Assembly (NCBI GenBank): GCA_035633255.1
Contig: DASQFD010000085.1
Location: 1 to 44,137 of the forward strand
DNA from: DASQFD01 sp035633255
Lineage (GTDB): Bacteria > Actinomycetota > Actinomycetes > Actinomycetales > Dermatophilaceae
DNA: 44,137 nt
Direction: 5' to 3'
In this document: one piece after another, positions 7,136 to 14,641 of the stretch
Numbering within the stretch: the first letter of the stretch is position 1
Layout: every line of letters begins with the position of its first letter
Translations under genes and position numbers: made by a program
Notes under the pieces: generated by a model
What the model saw: only the letters and a program-made list of their open reading frames with translations
Databases searched by the model: none
What the model was told of the DNA's origin: nothing

Positions 7136-8371
7136 ATGGCGCGACGCCGACCTGTGGCCGACCCCACGACCGCCGGACTGGTCCGGGCCGCCTCGGCCTC
7201 GGCGCTCTCGCGGCGGTCGCTGCTCGGAACCGCCGCCCTCGGGGGTGTCGCCTCCGTGCTGGCGGCCTGCGCCCCGCCGGCCCCGCCGGCGGGGGGCGTC
7301 ACCGCCGTGAAGCTCCCGACCGACGTCTCCGACACGGACAAGGTCGTCCGCTGGGCGAACTGGACGGCATACCTGGACTACGACGAGGAGGCCAAGGCCT
7401 ACCCGACGCTCGAGGCCTTCTCGAAGAAGTACGGCATCCAGGCGACCTACAGCGAGGACATCGACGACAACGACTCGTACTTCAACAAGGTCGCGCCGCA
7501 GCTGCGCGCCGGCCAGGACATCGGCAAGGACATCTTCACCTTCACCGACTGGATGGCCAACCGCGTCATCCGCGAGCAGCTGTGCCAGCCGCTCCAGCTC
7601 ATCACCATGCCGAACGCGAGCAACCTGCTCCCCACGCTGCAGGACGTCAGCTTCGACCCGGGCCGCAACTTCTCGCTCACCTGGCAGAGCGGCTTCGCCG
7701 GCATCGGCTACGACAAGTCCAAGGTCGGCAAGGAGCTGAAGACGCTCGACGACCTGTGGACCCCCGAGCTCAAGGGCCGCATCGTCGTGCTCAGCGAGTT
7801 CCGCGACACCGTCGCGCTGGTGATGCAGCAGCAGGGCGTCGACATCTCCGGTCCGTTCGGCAAGGAGCAGTTCGAGAAGGCCGTCGCCGTCATCGACCAG
7901 AAGATCAGCGAGGGCTACATCCGGCGGGTCCGGGGCAACAGCTACCTCGAGGACCTCAAGTCCGGCAACGCGATCGCCGGCATCGTCTGGAGCGGGGACC
8001 TCTTCGTCCTGCGGGCCGAGACCGAGAACGACAACTGGCAGTTCGTCATCCCCGAGTCCGGGGGGACGCTGTGGAGCGACAACCTCATGGTGCCGATCAC
8101 CTCGACCCACCGGCGCAACGCGCAGACGCTGATGAACTACTACTACGACCCCGCGGTCGCGGCGGAGGTCGCCGCCTACGTCAACTACGTCTGCCCGGTC
8201 GAGGGGGCACAGGCCGAGATGGAGAAGATCGACGCCGAGCTCGCGCAGAGCCCGTTCATCTTCCCGAGCGAGGCCTACATCCGTGACAACAACATCCAGG
8301 GCTTCCGGGCGCTCAGCCCGCAGGAGGACCGGGAGTACGGCGAGATCTGGGCGAAGGTGGTGGGGAACTGA
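7136..8371 (+). CDS. potD: polyamine ABC transporter substrate-binding lipoprotein (PotD-like)
   Basis: A 411-residue extracellular solute-binding protein of the spermidine/putrescine (SBP type 1, PotD/PotF) family. A twin-arginine pair at 26-27 (SRRSLLG) and a lipobox LAAC with Cys45 indicate a Tat-exported, membrane-anchored lipoprotein. The mature part has the usual two-lobe segments, for example VVRWANWTAYLD at the first strand and the hinge-proximal GIVWSGDL. The ATG at 7136 has AAGGAG 5 nt upstream. Its stop overlaps the ATG of potA by one base (TGATG), and potA, potB and potC follow with overlaps, so one transcript makes the whole importer. Putrescine rather than spermidine is favoured by the catabolic neighbours. 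Confidence 0.92.
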   Translation: MARRRPVADPTTAGLVRAASASALSRRSLLGTAALGGVASVLAACAPPAPPAGGVTAVKLPTDVSDTDKVVRWANWTAYLDYDEEAKAYPTLEAFSKKYGIQATYSEDIDDNDSYFNKVAPQLRAGQDIGKDIFTFTDWMANRVIREQLCQPLQLITMPNASNLLPTLQDVSFDPGRNFSLTWQSGFAGIGYDKSKVGKELKTLDDLWTPELKGRIVVLSEFRDTVALVMQQQGVDISGPFGKEQFEKAVAVIDQKISEGYIRRVRGNSYLEDLKSGNAIAGIVWSGDLFVLRAETENDNWQFVIPESGGTLWSDNLMVPITSTHRRNAQTLMNYYYDPAVAAEVAAYVNYVCPVEGAQAEMEKIDAELAQSPFIFPSEAYIRDNNIQGFRALSPQEDREYGEIWAKVVGN

Positions 8372-9528
8372 TGGGCATCTTCTCCAAGGACGGCGGGGGC
8401 GGCTTCCGCAAGGCGACCGGTGACCTCCGGCTCGAGGAGGTGACGAAGTCCTTCGGTGACTTCGCCGCCGTCGACGACCTCACGCTGGTCGTCCCGCGCG
8501 GCTCGTTCTTCGCCCTGCTCGGCCCCTCCGGCTGTGGCAAGACGACGACGCTGCGGATGGTCGCCGGTCTCGAGCAGCCCACCGCGGGCCGCGTGCTGAT
8601 CGGGGACACCGACCTCACCGGGTCGCGGCCCTACGAGCGGCCGGTCAACACGGTCTTCCAGAGCTACGCGCTCTTCCCGCACCTCAGCGTGCGCGACAAC
8701 GTGGCGTTCGGCCCGAAGCGCCGCGGTGAGGGCGACGCCGAGCGCCTCGTCGACGAGGCGCTCGCGCTGGTGGAGATGGGGCACCTCGCCGGCCGCAAGC
8801 CGGGCCAGCTCTCCGGCGGGCAGCAGCAGCGGGTGGCGGTCGCCCGGGCGCTGGTCAACCGGCCGGAGGTGCTGCTCCTGGACGAGCCGCTCGGCGCCCT
8901 GGACCTCAAGCTCCGCCGCCAGATGCAGGTCGAGCTCAAGCGGATCCAGACCGAGGTGGGGCTGACCTTCATCCACGTGACCCACGACCAGGAGGAGGCC
9001 ATGACGATGGCCGACACCGTCGCGGTGATGAACCAGGGGAGGATCGAGCAGATGGGCGCCCCGGCCGTGCTCTACGACCTGCCCAGGACCGCGTTCGTCG
9101 CCAACTTCGTCGGTCAGTCCAACATGGGTGTCGGCCGGATCACCGGACGCGACGGCGACCACCTCGTGGCCGAGGTGGGCGGCACCCCCGTGCGCGTCCC
9201 GCAGGCCCGCAGCACGGTGCGGGAGGGCGAGGTCTTCTTCGGCATCCGCCCCGAGAAGGTCCGCATCCACGAGGACCAGCCGGTCGGGGCGGGCAGCGAC
9301 CTGAAGGCCACCGTCGTCGACGTCTCCTTCACCGGGGTGGCCACGCAGTACCTCGTGACCACCGAGAGCGGGGCCAGGTGGAGCGTCTACGAGCAGAACC
9401 TCGACGTCAGCCCGGAGATGACCCGGCCCGGTGACGTGGTGTGGCTGACCTGGGACCCGGGGCACGCGTTCGCGGTGGAGCCGGACCAGGCGGCCCGCGA
9501 CGCGGCCCTGGCGGAGGCGGCCGAGTGA
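8371..9528 (+). CDS. potA: polyamine ABC transporter ATP-binding protein
   Basis: A 385-residue ATPase of the importer. Walker A is GPSGCGKTT (51-59), the Q-loop is VFQSYALFPH (95-104), the signature is LSGGQQQ (147-153), Walker B is VLLLDEP (167-173) and the switch histidine is His205. A C-terminal TOBE-type domain (about 240-375) is present, as in PotA and other CUT1-like ATPases. It powers uptake by the PotB/PotC channel. It overlaps potD by one base, and its end overlaps the GTG of potB (GTGA, 4 bp). Confidence 0.95.
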   Translation: MGIFSKDGGGGFRKATGDLRLEEVTKSFGDFAAVDDLTLVVPRGSFFALLGPSGCGKTTTLRMVAGLEQPTAGRVLIGDTDLTGSRPYERPVNTVFQSYALFPHLSVRDNVAFGPKRRGEGDAERLVDEALALVEMGHLAGRKPGQLSGGQQQRVAVARALVNRPEVLLLDEPLGALDLKLRRQMQVELKRIQTEVGLTFIHVTHDQEEAMTMADTVAVMNQGRIEQMGAPAVLYDLPRTAFVANFVGQSNMGVGRITGRDGDHLVAEVGGTPVRVPQARSTVREGEVFFGIRPEKVRIHEDQPVGAGSDLKATVVDVSFTGVATQYLVTTESGARWSVYEQNLDVSPEMTRPGDVVWLTWDPGHAFAVEPDQAARDAALAEAAE

Positions 9529-10457
9529 GCGCCCTCGCCCACCTCGGCGGGGGGGCCCAGCCGGGTGCGCCCGCCGGCGGTCCGGAAGGGGGCGGTCCGG
9601 AGGCGCCGCGCCGACGGGGCTGGACGGCATACCTGCTCCTCCTGCCCGGCGTGCTGTGGCTGCTGGTCTTCTTCGTCCTCCCGATCGCCCAGCTGTTCTC
9701 GGTCAGCCTGCAGTCGCAGTTCCCGGGCTTCCCCGGCTACTACTACCGCGACGTCAACGTCGGGAACTACTGGACCGCGCTGACCGAGTTCGCGCCGCAC
9801 TTCGGCCGGTCCCTGCTCTTCGCCGGCCTCGCGACGTTCTTCGCGTTCTGCCTCGCCTACCCGCTCGCCTACGCGATGGCCTTCAAGGCGGGCCGCTGGC
9901 GCAACGTCATGATCATCTGCGTCATCGCGCCGTTCTTCACCTCCTTCATCCTGCGCACCGTCGCCTGGCGGCAGATCCTCGCCGACGAGGGGCCGATCGC
10001 GAGCACGCTGAACGCGCTGAACCTGCTGCCGGGCGGCCGGATCACCGAGACGTGGGTCGCGGTCGTCGCCGGCCTCACCTACAACTTCCTGCCGTTCATG
10101 GTCCTGCCGATCTACGCCTCGCTGGAGCGGGCCGACGCCCGGGTCATCGAGGCGGGGGGCGACCTCTACGCCAACGGGTTCACGACCTTCCGCACGGTCA
10201 CCCTGCCGATGAGCATGCCCGGGGTCATCGCCGGCACCCTGCTCACCTTCATCCCGGCGGCGGGGGACTACGTCAACGCCGAGCTGCTCGGCTCCGACCG
10301 CAGCACCAAGATGGTCGGCAACGTCATCGAGAGCCAGTTCTTCCGCGTCCTGGGCGGTTTCCCGGTTGCGGCCGCGCTCTCCTTCACGCTCATGGCGCTG
10401 ATCCTGGCCATGGTGTTCGTCTACGTCCGCCGCTTCGGGACCGAGGAGCTGGTGTGA
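9525..10457 (+). CDS. potB: polyamine ABC transporter permease (PotB-like)
   Basis: A 310-residue inner-membrane permease with about six membrane segments, starting near residue 35 (AYLLLLPGVLWLLVFFVLPI). The EAA coupling loop that contacts PotA is visible as EAGGDLYANGFTTFRTVTLP, followed by G-VIAG. The Gly/Pro/Ala-rich first 30 residues are probably cytoplasmic. The GTG start at 9525 overlaps the potA stop by 4 bp, and the stop overlaps the GTG of potC in the same way. Confidence 0.93.
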   Translation: MSALAHLGGGAQPGAPAGGPEGGGPEAPRRRGWTAYLLLLPGVLWLLVFFVLPIAQLFSVSLQSQFPGFPGYYYRDVNVGNYWTALTEFAPHFGRSLLFAGLATFFAFCLAYPLAYAMAFKAGRWRNVMIICVIAPFFTSFILRTVAWRQILADEGPIASTLNALNLLPGGRITETWVAVVAGLTYNFLPFMVLPIYASLERADARVIEAGGDLYANGFTTFRTVTLPMSMPGVIAGTLLTFIPAAGDYVNAELLGSDRSTKMVGNVIESQFFRVLGGFPVAAALSFTLMALILAMVFVYVRRFGTEELV

Positions 10458-11353
10458 GCAGCGTGACCGACACCCGGGCCGACCGGTCGGCGAGCGGGGA
10501 CCCCCGCCGCCACGGCGCCCCCTACCGCCCGTCGACCGGCAAGCGGGTCCAGGCGTGGGTGGCGAAGCGGTTCGCGATGATCGTCGCGATCCTCGTCCTC
10601 CTCTACCTCTTCCTGCCCGTCGCCTACACGTTCGTCTTCTCGTTCAACAACTACCGGAAGTCGAACATCGTCTGGAACCCGGAGGGGAGCCCGACGCTGA
10701 AGCACTGGCGCGACCCGTGCGGGGCTCCCGGGGTGTGCGAGTCGCTGGTCACCTCGCTGCAGGTCGGGCTCCTCGCGACGGTCGTGGCCACCGTCCTGGG
10801 GACGATGCTCGCCTTCGCGCTGGTCCGGCACCGGTTCCGCGGGCGCTCGACCGGCAACGTGCTCGTCTTCGTGCCGATGGCGACGCCCGAGATCGTCCTG
10901 GGGGCCAGCCTGCTCACCCTCTTCGTGCAGGGCTTCAGCCGGTTCGGCCTGCGGCTGGGCTTCTGGACCATCGTGATCGCCCACGTGATGTTCTGCGTCA
11001 GCTTCGTCGTCGTGACGGTCAAGGCCCGCCTCCAGAGCCTCGACCCGCGGCTCGAGGAGGCGGCCCAGGACCTGTATGCCGGCGCCTCCAGCACGTTCTG
11101 GAAGGTCACCTTCCCGCTCGTGCTCCCCGGCATCGTGGGGGCGGCGCTGCTGGCGTTCTCCCTGTCCTTCGACGACTTCATCATCACCAACTTCGTCTCC
11201 GGCGACGAGACGACGTTCCCGAAGTTCGTCTACGTGTCCTACCTGCGCGGCATCCCCGCGCAGGCCAACGTCATCGGCTTCTCGATGTTCGTGATCGCGG
11301 TGGCCCTGGTGGTCCTCGGGTCGGCGCTCAGCAGCTCGCGCCAGAAGCGGTGA
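10454..11353 (+). CDS. potC: polyamine ABC transporter permease (PotC-like)
   Basis: A 299-residue second permease subunit. After a basic, cytoplasmic N-terminus (about 40 residues) it has about six membrane segments (first near AMIVAILVLLYLFLPVAYTF) and the EAA loop EEAAQDLYAGASSTFWKVTF. The late FDDFIITNFVSG segment is typical of PotC. It begins with a GTGA overlap with potB. The next gene starts about 30 nt after its stop, so transcription probably continues into the saccharopine-dehydrogenase-like gene. Confidence 0.93.
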   Translation: MSSVTDTRADRSASGDPRRHGAPYRPSTGKRVQAWVAKRFAMIVAILVLLYLFLPVAYTFVFSFNNYRKSNIVWNPEGSPTLKHWRDPCGAPGVCESLVTSLQVGLLATVVATVLGTMLAFALVRHRFRGRSTGNVLVFVPMATPEIVLGASLLTLFVQGFSRFGLRLGFWTIVIAHVMFCVSFVVVTVKARLQSLDPRLEEAAQDLYAGASSTFWKVTFPLVLPGIVGAALLAFSLSFDDFIITNFVSGDETTFPKFVYVSYLRGIPAQANVIGFSMFVIAVALVVLGSALSSSRQKR

Positions 11354-11384
11354 CCGCACGCCTCAGGCAGTGAAACGGAGTGAC

Positions 11385-12650
11385 ATGCGAGTCCTGATGA
11401 TCGGCGCCGGCGGCGTCGGCGACGCCGCCGCGCGGATCGCCGCCGAGCGGGGCTTCTTCGAGTCGTGGGTGGTCGCCGACCACGACCTGGCCCGCGCGGA
11501 CCGCACCGTGGACGCGGTGGCGGCCCGGCACCCGGGCGATGCCCGCTTCCGGGCGGCGCAGGTCGACGCCTCGCAGCCGCACGAGGTCGCCGACCTGGCG
11601 CGGCTGGTCGGGGCGACCCACGTCTTCAACGCGGTGGACCCCCGCTTCGTGATGCCGATCTTCGAGGGGGCGCTGGCGGCGGGCGCCGGCTACCTCGACA
11701 TGGCGATGAGCCTCTCCCGGCGGCACCCGGACGAGCCCCACGCCCGGGTGGGGGTCAAGCTCGGCGACGAGCAGTTCGCGAAGGCCGCGGAGTGGGAGGC
11801 GGCGGGGCGGCTCGCGCTGGTCGGCATCGGCGTCGAGCCCGGGCTCTCCGACGTGTTCGCGCGCTACGCCGCGGACCACCTGTTCGCCGAGATCGACGAG
11901 CTCGGCACCCGCGACGGCGCCAACCTCGTCATCCGCGACGAGGACGGCAACGAGGTCTTCGCCCCCGGCTTCTCGATGTGGACCATCATCGAGGAGTGCC
12001 TCAACCCGCCGGTGGTGTGGGAGAAGGCCAGGGCGGGGGAGCCCGACGGCGGCTTCTTCACCCTGCCGCCGTTCAGCGAGCCGGAGGTCTTCGACTTCCC
12101 CGAGGGCATCGGGCCGGTGGAGTGCGTGCACGTCGAGCACGAGGAGGTGCTCCTCATGCCGCGCTGGGTGGACGCGAAGCGGGTGACCTTCAAGTACGGC
12201 CTCGGCGAGGAGATGATCGGCATCCTCCGCACGCTGCACACCCTCGGCCTGGACCGCACCGAGCCGGTCACGGTCAAGGGGGTGCCGGTCTCACCGCGGG
12301 ACGTCGTCGCGGCCTGCCTGCCCGACCCGGTGAGCATCGGGCCGCGCATGGAGGGCAGGACCTGTGCGGGCCTGTGGGTGACCGGGACGGGCAAGGACGG
12401 CTCGCCGCGGCGCACCTACCTCTACCACGTCAGCGACAACGCCGACACGATGCGCGACTACGACGCCCAGTGCGTGGTGTGGCAGACCGCCGTCAACCCC
12501 GTGGTGGCGCTCGAGCTGCTCGCGAGCGGGGCCTGGACGGGGGCGGGGGTGCTCGGGCCGGAGGCCTTCGACGCGGTGCCCTTCCTCGACCTGCTCGCGG
12601 CGCCGAAGCCGGACGGCTACGGCTCGCCGTGGGGTCTGGAGGACCGGTGA
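11385..12650 (+). CDS. saccharopine dehydrogenase family protein (Lys9/carboxynorspermidine-synthase-like fold)
   Basis: A 421-residue NAD(P)-dependent protein of the saccharopine dehydrogenase family. It opens with a Rossmann motif GAGGVG at residues 7-12, has an acidic cofactor-discriminating strand-end (VVADHD) and a later HVFNAVDPRF segment. The family forms or cleaves secondary amines such as saccharopine and carboxy(nor)spermidine. Its place between potC and an agmatinase suggests a substrate that is a polyamine conjugate or carboxylated polyamine (inference). The ATG at 11385 has CGGAG 4-5 nt upstream; a GTG at 11370 would add five residues. Palindrome copy B follows 28 nt after the stop. 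Confidence 0.8.
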   Translation: MRVLMIGAGGVGDAAARIAAERGFFESWVVADHDLARADRTVDAVAARHPGDARFRAAQVDASQPHEVADLARLVGATHVFNAVDPRFVMPIFEGALAAGAGYLDMAMSLSRRHPDEPHARVGVKLGDEQFAKAAEWEAAGRLALVGIGVEPGLSDVFARYAADHLFAEIDELGTRDGANLVIRDEDGNEVFAPGFSMWTIIEECLNPPVVWEKARAGEPDGGFFTLPPFSEPEVFDFPEGIGPVECVHVEHEEVLLMPRWVDAKRVTFKYGLGEEMIGILRTLHTLGLDRTEPVTVKGVPVSPRDVVAACLPDPVSIGPRMEGRTCAGLWVTGTGKDGSPRRTYLYHVSDNADTMRDYDAQCVVWQTAVNPVVALELLASGAWTGAGVLGPEAFDAVPFLDLLAAPKPDGYGSPWGLEDR

Positions 12651-12678
12651 CCGCGGCCGCGCGCCGCAGCGCCGGTCA

Positions 12679-12756
12679 CCCTTCGATCGAGAGTGCAGGA
12701 CACGCCGAGTGCGGAGCGCTCGCGTCGGCGTGTCCTGCACTCTCGACCACGAAGGG
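12679..12756. repeat. dispersed palindrome, copy B
   Basis: A perfect 22-bp inverted repeat (12687-12708 with 12725-12746) with a 16-nt loop, and outer 7-bp arms CCCTTCG (12679-12685) and CGAAGGG (12750-12756). It shares GCAGGACACGCCGA and most of its right half with copy A at 1572-1637. It separates the saccharopine-dehydrogenase-like gene from the agmatinase gene, whose ribosome site begins 5 nt later. It could end or attenuate transcription or stabilise the upstream mRNA. Confidence 0.88.
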
Positions 12757-12774
12757 CGCCGGGGGAGGCGGGCG

Positions 12775-13806
12775 GTGACCCGCTACGGCGCGCAGTACGG
12801 GCCCGACGTCACCTTCCTCGGCGTGCCACCGTGCGACCTCGACGACGAGAGCACGTATGCCGGTGCCGACGTCGTCGTCGTCGGCGCACCCTTCGACGGC
12901 GGCACCTCCCACCGGCCGGGCGCGCGCTTCGGCCCGCAGGCGATCAGGACCACCGACTACCTGCCGCACGACGGCTCGCGCCCCTCGCTGGCGCTGCGCA
13001 CCGACGCCCTGCGCGACCTGCGGGTGGTCGACGCCGGCGACGTCGAGATGTTCTCGGGCGACATCGAGCGGGCGCTGCCGGCGCTCGAGGCGGCGGTGGA
13101 GAAGGTCGTCCGGGCCGGTGCCGTGCCGGTGGTCCTCGGCGGCGACCACTCGATCGCCTTCCCGGACGCCACGGGCTGCGCCAACGTCCTCGGGCACGGC
13201 CGGGTGTCGATGATCCACTTCGACGCGCACGCCGACACCGGCGACGTGGAGTTCGGGTCGCTGTGGGGGCACGGGCAGCCGATGCGCCGGCTCATCGAGT
13301 CGGGTGCGCTGCGCGGCGACCGGTTCCTCCAGGTCGGGCTGCGCGGCTACTGGCCCGGGCCGGAGACGCTGGACTGGATGGCGGCGCAGGGCATGCGGTC
13401 CTACGAGATGACCGAGATCGGCCGGCGCGGGCTCGACGTCTGCCTCACCGAGGCGTTCGGCATCGCCCTCGACGGGTGCGACGCGGTCTTCCTCTCGGTC
13501 GACATCGACGTCTGCGACCCGGGGCACGCACCGGGCACCGGGACGCCCGAGCCCGGCGGGCTGTCCGCTCGGGAGCTGCTCGACGCGGTGCGGCGGATCT
13601 GCCTCGAGCTGCCGGTGTGCGGCATGGACGTCGTCGAGGTGAGCCCCCCCTACGACCACGCCGACATCACCGCGGCGCTGGCGAACCGGGTCGTGCTCGA
13701 GGCCCTCTCGGCGATGGCCCGGCGCCGCGCGCAGGGAGCCGGCGGACCGGCATACGATCCCGACCTCCCCCTGCTCGCCGAGCGCGGCGACGACCTCGGT
13801 GAGTAG
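12775..13806 (+). CDS. speB: agmatinase / guanidinobutyrase-type ureohydrolase
   Basis: A 343-residue binuclear-manganese ureohydrolase. All six metal ligands are visible: His125 in GGDHS; Asp150, His152 and Asp154 in FDAHAD; Asp243 and Asp245 in SVDID. The APGTGTPEPGG substrate loop (252-262) is also intact. The family releases urea from guanidino compounds. In this cluster the best guess is agmatine to putrescine, feeding the transaminase and dehydrogenases; guanidinobutyrate to GABA would fit as well. The GTG at 12775 has a strong GGGGGAGG site 6 nt upstream. Longer starts would read into palindrome copy B. The symbol reflects family, not proven substrate. Confidence 0.87.
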   Translation: MTRYGAQYGPDVTFLGVPPCDLDDESTYAGADVVVVGAPFDGGTSHRPGARFGPQAIRTTDYLPHDGSRPSLALRTDALRDLRVVDAGDVEMFSGDIERALPALEAAVEKVVRAGAVPVVLGGDHSIAFPDATGCANVLGHGRVSMIHFDAHADTGDVEFGSLWGHGQPMRRLIESGALRGDRFLQVGLRGYWPGPETLDWMAAQGMRSYEMTEIGRRGLDVCLTEAFGIALDGCDAVFLSVDIDVCDPGHAPGTGTPEPGGLSARELLDAVRRICLELPVCGMDVVEVSPPYDHADITAALANRVVLEALSAMARRRAQGAGGPAYDPDLPLLAERGDDLGE

Positions 13807-13860
13807 CCAACATCGGTCGCTCCCGCATGCGGCTCCGGGGCTGGCGTGCGCGGGTGGTGC

Positions 13861-13866
13861 TACGCT
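13861..13866 (+). promoter_or_regulatory. -10-like box 7 nt before vapB start
   Basis: TACGCT lies 7 nt upstream of the antitoxin ATG and no ribosome site is present between them, so the mRNA may be leaderless. No good -35 was seen. Confidence 0.45.
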
Positions 13867-13873
13867 GTCGCAC

Positions 13874-14116
13874 ATGCAGATCGGCGTGCGTGAGCTCCGC
13901 AACGACACCGCTCGCGTCGTGGATGCCGTACGGGCCGGAGAGCGAGTGGTCCTGACGGTCCGAGGGGAGCCGGTGGCCGACATCGTCCCCCACGGAGCTC
14001 GCACCCGGTGGCTCGCCGGCCCCGTGCTGGCCCAGCAGCTGCAGCACCGGGCCGCGGACCCGGGCCTCCGTGGCGAGCTAGACGACCTGGCCGGGCAGAC
14101 CCTGGCGGAGCTGTGA
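13874..14116 (+). CDS. vapB: VapB/Phd-type antitoxin
   Basis: An 80-residue Phd/YefM-like antitoxin. The N-terminus MQIGVRELRND is the usual DNA-binding start of the family, followed by VVDAVRAGERVVLTVRGEPVADIVP. The C-terminal half, rich in Leu, Gln and Asp (WLAGPVLAQQLQHRA onward), would wrap the toxin. It should neutralise the downstream PIN toxin and repress its own promoter. The stop overlaps the toxin's GTG by 4 bp. Subfamily naming (VapB or Phd) is from context. Confidence 0.88.
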   Translation: MQIGVRELRNDTARVVDAVRAGERVVLTVRGEPVADIVPHGARTRWLAGPVLAQQLQHRAADPGLRGELDDLAGQTLAEL

Positions 14117-14511
14117 CAGCGGGGCTCCTCGACACGTCGGTGTTCATCGCCCGCGAGGGGTCCCGACCGCTCAGCGAGCTGCCCGACCGGGTGGCGATCT
14201 CGGTCATCACCCTGGGGGAGCTGGAGCTGGGTGTTCTCGCCGCCGCGGACGACGAGGTCCTCGCCCGGCGAGCCGACACCCTGGCGCTGGCCCGTCAGGC
14301 CGATCCCCTTCCGGTCAGCGAAGCCGTGGTCAGCGCCTGGGCGCACCTGGTCACCGACTGCAGGCGGACCGGGATCCATCGCACGGTGCGGCTGACGGAT
14401 GCTCTCATCGCGGCGACCGCCGTCGCGCACGGACTTCCGGTGGTCACCCAGGACACCGACTTCGCCCGCATCGCGGACGCGCACGCGCCCCTGCGGGTGC
14501 TGCAGGTGTGA
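14113..14511 (+). CDS. vapC: VapC-type PIN-domain ribonuclease toxin
   Basis: A 132-residue PIN-domain protein with the full acidic active site: Asp7 in LLDTSVF, Glu36 in TLGELELG, Asp96 in RLTDALIAA and Asp114/Asp116 in TQDTDF. These residues bind Mg2+ for RNA cleavage, in known VapCs of tRNA or rRNA. It starts with GTG in a 4-bp overlap with the antitoxin, the standard coupled arrangement. Nothing is truncated, so the pair looks active. It lies between the agmatinase and SSADH genes and probably interrupts the polyamine cluster. Confidence 0.9.
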   Translation: MTAGLLDTSVFIAREGSRPLSELPDRVAISVITLGELELGVLAAADDEVLARRADTLALARQADPLPVSEAVVSAWAHLVTDCRRTGIHRTVRLTDALIAATAVAHGLPVVTQDTDFARIADAHAPLRVLQV

Positions 14512-14569
14512 GCGATGGCGAGGGCGGCATGGGCGCAGGTCGTCGTGATGGAGACCGGACCGGCCGGCA

Positions 14570-14575
14570 TACGAT
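14570..14575 (+). promoter_or_regulatory. possible -10 box for gabD
   Basis: TACGAT, partly formed by the recurrent GGCATAC word, lies 66 nt upstream of the gabD start in a 130-bp gap after vapC. The spacing allows a normal leader with the AAGGAG site at 14628-14633. The -35 region (around 14546) is a poor match. Confidence 0.35.
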
Positions 14576-14641
14576 GCAGGCCGTGCCCGCTCGGACCTGA
14601 GCGGACGCACGCGACGCCGACGTGACGAAGGAGCTCACGAC

